Shown: one piece after another, positions 23,105 to 27,339 of the stretch
How the letters are laid out: each line of letters opens with the position of its first letter
Numbering within the stretch: position 1 is the first letter of the stretch
Source of the DNA: a virus
Length of the DNA stretch: 27,339 nt
Virus record (IMG/VR): IMGVR_UViG_3300044816_000034
Location: 1-27,339 of that record
Direction: 5' to 3' (one strand)
The notes under the pieces: model-generated
The model's database searches: none
The model's input: the letters and a program-made list of their open reading frames with translations, nothing else
What the model was told of the DNA's origin: nothing
Made by a program: the position numbers and the translations under genes

Positions 23105-23254
23105 TCAGGACCTCTCACCGCGCGGTGTTGCCCACGCGAACACCCCGCCCGCCTCGTCCAATGCCACCATCCGTTGCCGCCACGCCCATAGACGCGGACC
23201 CCGCAGACTGACAACGACGTAACAGAGACATGCGAAGTCGGTCCACCCGGTCAT
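23105..23254 (-). CDS. Small protein between portal and MuF-like gene (49 aa)
   Basis: The ATG at 23254 overlaps the portal stop (TAATG), and the stop TGA is directly followed by the MuF-like ATG, so the frame exactly fills the gap. The protein reads MTGWTDFACLCYVVVSLRG at the N-terminus with a short hydrophobic stretch, then a basic part (PRLWAWRQRMV) and ends in TPRGERS. No domain recognised. The exact fit supports translation. The hydrophobic stretch is too short to be sure of a membrane role. Confidence 0.6.
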   Translation of the reverse strand: MTGWTDFACLCYVVVSLRGPRLWAWRQRMVALDEAGGVFAWATPRGERS

Positions 23255-24687
23255 TACTGGGTCACCGTGCCCTGCTGCCCAGCGTTCATCGTCACCACCG
23301 GCCGACCAGCCTGGGCTGCTGCGGTGATGGCTTGCAGGGCTGCTGAGCCACCGTTGCGGCGTTTGTCGGCCATCGCCCGCTGAATCTGTTGCTCATCCAA
23401 TCCGAGGAGTTCAAGCCCAACGGTTGTCTCGGCCAGCCACGGCACCGCCGCGAGTTGCTTAGCCCCTGCGTCGGCGTGGGCGGCTTTCGACAGGTACAGC
23501 GGGGAACGCCACTTCGGGGCGATCGTCTTCCACTCCGGTGGGATGTCGGTGACGCTGTTCTTCATCGCCAACGCCCGGATCATCGACCGCCGCAAGGGTG
23601 GGCCCCAGTCGTCGGTTGCGCCTTCCGCTTCCGCGATCAAATCCTCACGGGACGCGATGTACGAATCCGCCGACGTGGGGTTTGTCATGTCCGACACACC
23701 CAGCGACGTCAACGGAATCGACGTCTCACCCGAGAACAACTGCGCCTGCTGCTTCAACTGCTCAATATGCGGCTGCGGCGACGACGCCGGGAACTGCTTC
23801 ACATCAGCCCGCGGGTTCGTCGCGTCCTCATCATCGGGGATGCCCTTGATCCGCCCCAGCATGACCTGCCAGTTCGCTTTCAGTGACCCGTCAGCGTTCT
23901 TGAAGATCGTTTCGTTCGCCCCCAGCATCCACATCTCAGGGAAGCTGTAAACGTCGGCGTGGCCTTCCATGCGGATCACAGTCCGCAACGCCATGTCATG
24001 CAACGCCATCACCGGGCGGGAAATCCGGGACGAACCGAACGGGCGACCAACCCGCGGTTTGTACACCAACGGTTCAGCCGGCACACCGTACTCATGCACG
24101 AGCCGGTCAACCATCCACTGCGCACCGTCGCGTTCCGCGACGATCGTCACGTTGTTCAGGTACAGCGCGAGCCCAGCAACCCCACCCGTACCATCCCGCC
24201 TGGTGATACTCAGCAGCGAATCCAGTCGGCGTGTCCGCGGGTTCCACTGACCAGTCGCGGACATCGCGTCCTTGACATGAATCGACCCAACCGGCTCACC
24301 CACACTGTCATCACCCAGGGTGTTCACCAGGAACGACGTCGCGTGAATCAACGAGGATATCGTCGCCGACGAAATCTCCGACCCCAAATGGTTACCCTCA
24401 AACGTCTCCTGATACCCGAGGGAATCCAGGTCACCATCCGGCCACACAAACCCATCACAGTTACAACGCCGCGCCAGGATGTCCACAGCCTTCGCGGACC
24501 ACCCCAACACAATCCCCAGACGGTAATACACGGGTGGGATGATCGTCCCCACCTGCATAATCGCCCGTTTGCCGTCGTAATAGCTAGCGCGGAGGATGTT
24601 CCGGAAAGTCTTAGCCTCCAACTGCGACAGCAGCAGGTTCAGGGTCCGCTGCTCATCATCCGACACATCCGGCAGGGTGACACTCAC
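23254..24687 (-). CDS. Portal protein (477 aa, GTG start)
   Basis: The sequence matches the SPP1-type/Gp6 portal family: LSQLEAKTFRNILRASYYDGKRAI, IPPVYYRLGIVLGWSAKAVD, the wing/stem region with PLVYKPRVGRPFGSSRISRP and MALHDMALRTVIRMEGHADVYSFPE, then ISLTSLGV-like IPLTSLGVSDMTNPTSADSY. The C-terminus is Gln/Gly-rich. Twelve copies form the DNA channel at the head vertex. I place the start at the GTG at 24687, behind AAGGGGGG, because the frame upstream of it (to 24816) runs through the leader of the opposite cassette and has no portal-like sequence. Confidence 0.92.
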   Translation of the reverse strand: MSVTLPDVSDDEQRTLNLLLSQLEAKTFRNILRASYYDGKRAIMQVGTIIPPVYYRLGIVLGWSAKAVDILARRCNCDGFVWPDGDLDSLGYQETFEGNHLGSEISSATISSLIHATSFLVNTLGDDSVGEPVGSIHVKDAMSATGQWNPRTRRLDSLLSITRRDGTGGVAGLALYLNNVTIVAERDGAQWMVDRLVHEYGVPAEPLVYKPRVGRPFGSSRISRPVMALHDMALRTVIRMEGHADVYSFPEMWMLGANETIFKNADGSLKANWQVMLGRIKGIPDDEDATNPRADVKQFPASSPQPHIEQLKQQAQLFSGETSIPLTSLGVSDMTNPTSADSYIASREDLIAEAEGATDDWGPPLRRSMIRALAMKNSVTDIPPEWKTIAPKWRSPLYLSKAAHADAGAKQLAAVPWLAETTVGLELLGLDEQQIQRAMADKRRNGGSAALQAITAAAQAGRPVVTMNAGQQGTVTQ

Positions 24688-24707
24688 GCGCACCCCCCTT
24701 GGTTGCC

Positions 24708-24737
24708 TATGCAGTTGCGTATGCGATGCGGTATGAT
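24708..24737 (+). promoter_or_regulatory. Promoter-like site with three 12-bp-spaced TATG motifs
   Basis: TATG occurs at 24708, 24720 and 24732, exactly 12 bp apart; the first two units share TATGC. The third is part of TATGAT (24732-24737), a good -10 hexamer for the plus strand, which would place the transcript start near 24744. No good -35 is at the standard distance, as in many actinobacterial promoters. The spacing suggests an operator for a protein binding one face of the helix, perhaps the ribbon-helix-helix protein downstream. Inference only. Confidence 0.45.
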
Positions 24738-24743
24738 CGGTGC

Positions 24744-24868
24744 GGAGTCGTTCAGCGCCTAAGTCGTCCGCGAGATGATGGGCGATGGTGTTGGTTATCT
24801 GGTGCCGCGAGGCCAACCACCCGTGCGGGATTAGTCACGGGGTCAGCACTGAGGCGCTGAGCGGCTCC
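24744..24868 (+). promoter_or_regulatory. Long-range 21-nt inverted repeat in the leader of the plus-strand cassette
   Basis: Arms 24744-24764 and 24848-24868 (core TCAGCGCCT / AGGCGCTGA) match at 18 of 21 positions. Two of the three differences become G.U pairs in plus-strand RNA and would be A.C mismatches in minus-strand RNA, leaving 20 of 21 pairs on the plus strand. The 83-nt loop contains a smaller helix (GGTGTTGG with CCAACCACC, one bulge). The 5' arm begins where the transcript should start. This points to a structured leader RNA. Confidence 0.5.
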
Positions 24869-24890
24869 CCCGTTTTCGGAATGAGGAGCC
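24863..24890 (+). promoter_or_regulatory. Hairpin that would cover the ribosome site of the RHH gene
   Basis: GGCTCC (24863-24868) can pair with GGAGCC (24885-24890). An inner CCG-TTTT-CGG stem (24870-24879) helps closing. The second arm overlaps the GAGGAG ribosome site (24883-24888) of the TTG-started gene. The first arm is also the end of the long-range inverted repeat, so the two foldings exclude each other. Confidence 0.4.
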
Positions 24891-24894
24891 TCTC

Positions 24895-25032
24895 TTGCCT
24901 AAAGAGCCGATGAAGAACCGCGTCGTGCGTGTCTCGGACCGCATCTGGGACGCAGCAAAGACTCGCGCAGACGAACGCGGCGAAACCATCAGCGACGCCG
25001 TCCGCAAATTCCTAGAGCGGTACAGCCGATGA
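24895..25032 (+). CDS. Ribbon-helix-helix DNA-binding protein (45 aa, TTG start)
   Basis: A TTG at 24895 lies 6 nt after GAGGAG (24883-24888); the next in-frame ATG (24910) is too far from it. The protein contains KNRVVRVSDRIWDAAKTRAD, then ERGETISDAVRKFLERYSR. This is the standard ribbon-helix-helix (CopG/Arc/MetJ-like) layout: a short basic beta strand (VVRVSD), helix A, a G-E-T/S turn and helix B. Such proteins bind DNA as dimers on tandem or inverted repeats. The stop overlaps the ATG of the 182-residue gene (ATGA), so the pair is translated together. It is on the opposite strand to all structural genes. Likely a repressor of its own promoter; targets unknown. Confidence 0.8.
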   Translation: MPKEPMKNRVVRVSDRIWDAAKTRADERGETISDAVRKFLERYSR

Positions 25033-25577
25033 CCGACGAGTGGACAGCAGAGGACCATTTGCAGTTCTACGAGGAGTGGACGCGCAGCCACCCCCCGAAG
25101 CAGCCCAAACCCGTCGAGTACGCCGCGGGCAACACCCCCGGCGCGAGGGACCGCCTACAACGCCGCATGGCAACGCTCTGCGGACCGCTAGCGACAGTGA
25201 ACGTCTACCAAAATCAAGGCACCCGGAAAGAGCCCCTCCGGATGGCACTCCTCGTCCGATGCACCTTATGCACAGAAACTGACTGGTGGATTAGCGGCGA
25301 GAACTACAGCGAAGTGGCGGCCGGTTGGACTGAGCACCTAAACATGCACCAAGCGCAACCCGCACCGCCGCAACCAGCACCGAGGAAGCCGCACGTCAAA
25401 CCCGTTTACGTTGGCATCACACTTATGGAAGCCGCAGCCGAAACAGGGCTGAAAGAAAAGAAGCTCAAAAGCCTCATCAGGCAAGGCGTGCTGCACAACT
25501 ACGGGTCTAACACCACTCCACGGGTAGACCCCGCACAACTCTCCCTAACGCAATGGGAGAACTACAAGACAACCTGA
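25029..25577 (+). CDS. Possible DNA-binding regulator with Cys2-His2 centre and C-terminal helix-turn-helix (182 aa)
   Basis: The ATG overlaps the stop of the ribbon-helix-helix gene. Residues 1-60 are polar and helical. The middle has C78-x2-C81 and H103-x3-H107, which could bind one zinc, with a Trp/Glu-rich stretch between. A Pro/Gln-rich linker follows (AQPAPPQPAPRKP). Residues 129-172 (GITLMEAAAETGLKEKKLKS, then LIRQGVLHNYGS and TPRVDPAQL) look like an excisionase/MerR-type winged helix-turn-helix. The stop directly abuts the terminase stop on the other strand. No homologue is recognised for the whole protein. A transcription regulator or early-to-late switch is inferred. Confidence 0.65.
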   Translation: MTDEWTAEDHLQFYEEWTRSHPPKQPKPVEYAAGNTPGARDRLQRRMATLCGPLATVNVYQNQGTRKEPLRMALLVRCTLCTETDWWISGENYSEVAAGWTEHLNMHQAQPAPPQPAPRKPHVKPVYVGITLMEAAAETGLKEKKLKSLIRQGVLHNYGSNTTPRVDPAQLSLTQWENYKTT

Positions 25578-27020
25578 CTACAGCACCGTGCCCTCACGAC
25601 CAGCACCACCATCACGACCACCCGGCCGCCTAACCTTGGACGACTGAGCACCCCACAACGCGAACGTGCACGCCTCAACCGGAGTGATATCCGACGCGCT
25701 GTTCTTCTGCGACCACGCCGAACCACCCGCCAACTCACGCTTACGCGCAACCGCCAACGCCGCAGTCACCTGGGGTTGACCTGTATGCACCACCGAGCCG
25801 TCCATCACGCCGTCATAGAACCGGCCGAACGACTCCGCGACCTGCTTCGCGTCCATCGTCGTCACCTTGATCCGCCTGGCGAGAAGATCCTCAACAACCG
25901 ACGCGGCCGGCGACGAACCATTCACCACAACCGCCCGGATACGCCCTGCGTTCGTGCGACACCGATCAGCCACATAATCAGCAACCCAACCAACACCGTT
26001 CTTCTGCTGATCAAGCTCCACATGCCACTTACCGTCCTTGCGTAACCCGCCAAGCGACACAGACGCCGACGAACGATCAGGCGACACACCAACCGCCAAC
26101 GCGAATGCATCAACCGGGATCGACATCACGTCTTCGCGCTCATCCCACGTATCCCGCGGAATCACCTGCTGCGACGCCGTGCCACCCCAAATCCCCAGGG
26201 CCTCACGCGCGAAGTCATCATCATTCGACAGCAACTTCCGCAGCCGCAGAATCGCCCGCGCCGGGGTCCGATGCGGATACGACGGATTCGCCTGCCGCCA
26301 CGACGCCCGATCATCCAAATCAGCGTCATCATCCGCCGAGAACTCCACGTAACAGACGCCCTCAGACGAACCCGCCAACGCCTCAGCCCGCAAGTTACTG
26401 AACGTCTCACCCGGGTCGGACGGCTTCGGTGGCGTACCCATCAAAATCATCTGCGGGTTCTCAGCCTGGTTCATCGTCGGCGCAAGATCCGCCATCGCAG
26501 CCTCAGTCAAGATCTGCGCCTCATCCAAAATCAGGCGACGCACCTTCGAGAAACCACGGATCGCGCCCCGCTCACGAGCCGCGAACACAATCCGCGACCC
26601 ATTCCGAAACCCGATCGACTCATTCCCAGCACCCGTGAAAATCGCATCCGGATCAACATGCGGCGCCATCGGCTTCGACAACGCCAAACCCTTCAACGCC
26701 GTGAACGTCTCACGCGCCACCTTGAACCGATGCGCCGTCCACACCGTCGTAGACCCCGGCGAGATAATGCAATCCGCGAACACCAGGCCGCCGATGTCAT
26801 ACGTCTTCCCAGCCTGCCGACAAATTGACAACCCAACCGTATCCGCCGCATACAACCCGCTAGCGTCCTTCGCCAAAATGCACTTATTCAGATCAGCCTG
26901 CCACGGATCAAACCCCACACCAATCCGCCGACACGTCTCACGAACCGCAGGGAAACCCGACGACACAATCCCCTCAGGCAACACCACATGCCGAGCCTCA
27001 GTTAGCAACCCACTTCTCAT
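25578..27020 (-). CDS. Terminase large subunit (about 480 aa)
   Basis: The N-terminal ATPase has an adenine-site region (VGFDPWQADLNKCILAK), Walker A SICRQAGKTY (residues 65-74), Walker B RRLILDEAQ (D166, E167) and a coupling motif LMGTPPKPSDPGETF. The C-terminal RNase-H-like nuclease has AVGVSPDRSSASVSLGG (D315) and SASDITPVEA (D444). The segment where a second Asp is often found reads VVVNGSSPA (Asn367). It packages DNA through the portal. The start is uncertain: ATG 27020 (used here), ATG 27068 with GAAGG upstream but a 71-bp overlap with the small subunit, or GTG 26987 behind GAGG. The downstream plus-strand cassette separates it from the portal gene. Confidence 0.9.
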   Translation of the reverse strand: MRSGLLTEARHVVLPEGIVSSGFPAVRETCRRIGVGFDPWQADLNKCILAKDASGLYAADTVGLSICRQAGKTYDIGGLVFADCIISPGSTTVWTAHRFKVARETFTALKGLALSKPMAPHVDPDAIFTGAGNESIGFRNGSRIVFAARERGAIRGFSKVRRLILDEAQILTEAAMADLAPTMNQAENPQMILMGTPPKPSDPGETFSNLRAEALAGSSEGVCYVEFSADDDADLDDRASWRQANPSYPHRTPARAILRLRKLLSNDDDFAREALGIWGGTASQQVIPRDTWDEREDVMSIPVDAFALAVGVSPDRSSASVSLGGLRKDGKWHVELDQQKNGVGWVADYVADRCRTNAGRIRAVVVNGSSPAASVVEDLLARRIKVTTMDAKQVAESFGRFYDGVMDGSVVHTGQPQVTAALAVARKRELAGGSAWSQKNSASDITPVEACTFALWGAQSSKVRRPGGRDGGAGREGTVL

Positions 27021-27291
27021 CAGGGGTTGCTGCTGCTTGACCAATGTCGTCGCTCTCCTCCGAGGCATCGAGCGCCTTCAAATCCTTCGCGATCTCCAGG
27101 AGCCGCCTAGACAACGCCGCCAGGTCGCGAGCCGGGGTATTCGGGTCCCCAACCGCCTCAGCGATCCGCGTCCGCATCGCCACAAGCAACTCCCGCTGGT
27201 CGCCAGTCGCCGCCGCGGCCTGCACCGTAAGAGTTCGTTTCGGGGCAGGTGGAGGCGTCTCATCAGTGACCGCGACCAACTTACGAGCCAT
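26998..27291 (-). CDS. Terminase small subunit-like protein (97 aa)
   Basis: The sequence MARKLVAVTDETPPPAPKRT, then RELLVAMRTRIAEAVGDPNT, PARDLAALSRRLLEIAKDLK and DDIGQAAATPDEKW is a pattern I recognise from small proteins before the large terminase in actinophages, annotated as small terminase. The helical core would bind the packaging start site. The ATG has AGGTG about 6 nt upstream and overlaps the large subunit. The 48 bases to its right, to the window edge, show no feature. Confidence 0.8.
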   Translation of the reverse strand: MARKLVAVTDETPPPAPKRTLTVQAAAATGDQRELLVAMRTRIAEAVGDPNTPARDLAALSRRLLEIAKDLKALDASEESDDIGQAAATPDEKWVAN

Positions 27292-27339
27292 CGGGTCACC
27301 TGCCGTTCGTAGGAAAAATGCGATGAGTACAAACCGCCT

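Noticed and set aside
24688-24816. N-terminal extension of the portal frame (43 residues)
   Set aside because: His/Arg/Thr-rich sequence unlike portals, located in the leader of the opposite cassette; the GTG at 24687 has a strong ribosome site.
1-27339. tRNA genes, CRISPR arrays, integrase, attachment site, insertion sequences
   Set aside because: No cloverleaf, spaced repeat array, recombinase motif or transposase was seen on either strand by eye.

Overview
The window is a G+C-rich (by eye about 60 %) block of late genes from a tailed siphovirus. The gene order, the families (HK97-fold capsid, MuF-like protein, r1t-type holin, tail chaperones joined by a -1 frameshift, long tape measure) and the frequent GTG starts and ATGA/TGATG overlaps fit a phage of an actinobacterium. 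The host genus cannot be named from the sequence. Almost everything is on the minus strand, so the late region reads from right to left; only two genes are on the plus strand.

Layout in transcription order (minus strand). Packaging and head: small and large terminase (27291-25578), portal (24687-23254), a 49-residue protein, a MuF-like protein, a 56-residue protein, scaffold and major capsid protein (to 20335), then a free-standing HNH endonuclease. Connector genes run from 19661 to 17942. Tail: major tail protein, a 58-residue protein that repeats the C-terminal motif of the major tail protein, and the G and G-T tail chaperones. A second HNH endonuclease follows, then a 1273-residue tape measure carrying two peptidoglycan hydrolase domains, and four minor tail proteins (to 8869). 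The lysis block lies inside the tail genes (8789-5611): membrane proteins, an amidase, a second lysozyme-like enzyme and a holin. Receptor and surface-degrading proteins come last: a repeat-containing fibre, a 48-residue protein, a beta-helix tailspike, an Ig-domain tail protein, and a protein with a GH26-like glycosidase domain that runs off the left edge.

The plus-strand exception is a two-gene cassette (24895-25577) between large terminase and portal. It encodes a 45-residue ribbon-helix-helix protein with a TTG start and a 182-residue protein with a possible zinc-binding centre and a C-terminal helix-turn-helix. Its leader is unusual: a -10-like hexamer inside three TATG motifs spaced exactly 12 bp apart, then a 21-nt inverted repeat whose two transition differences are G.U pairs only in plus-strand RNA, and an alternative hairpin that would cover the ribosome binding site. 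This looks like a small self-contained regulatory unit embedded in the late operon and read antisense by it.

The second unusual place is just after the major tail protein stop codon. Two perfect inverted repeats (10 and 12 bp) are interleaved there as in an H-type pseudoknot, starting 9 nt after the stop. No tRNA, CRISPR array, integrase or insertion sequence was seen, and no stretch over 300 bases lacks a gene.
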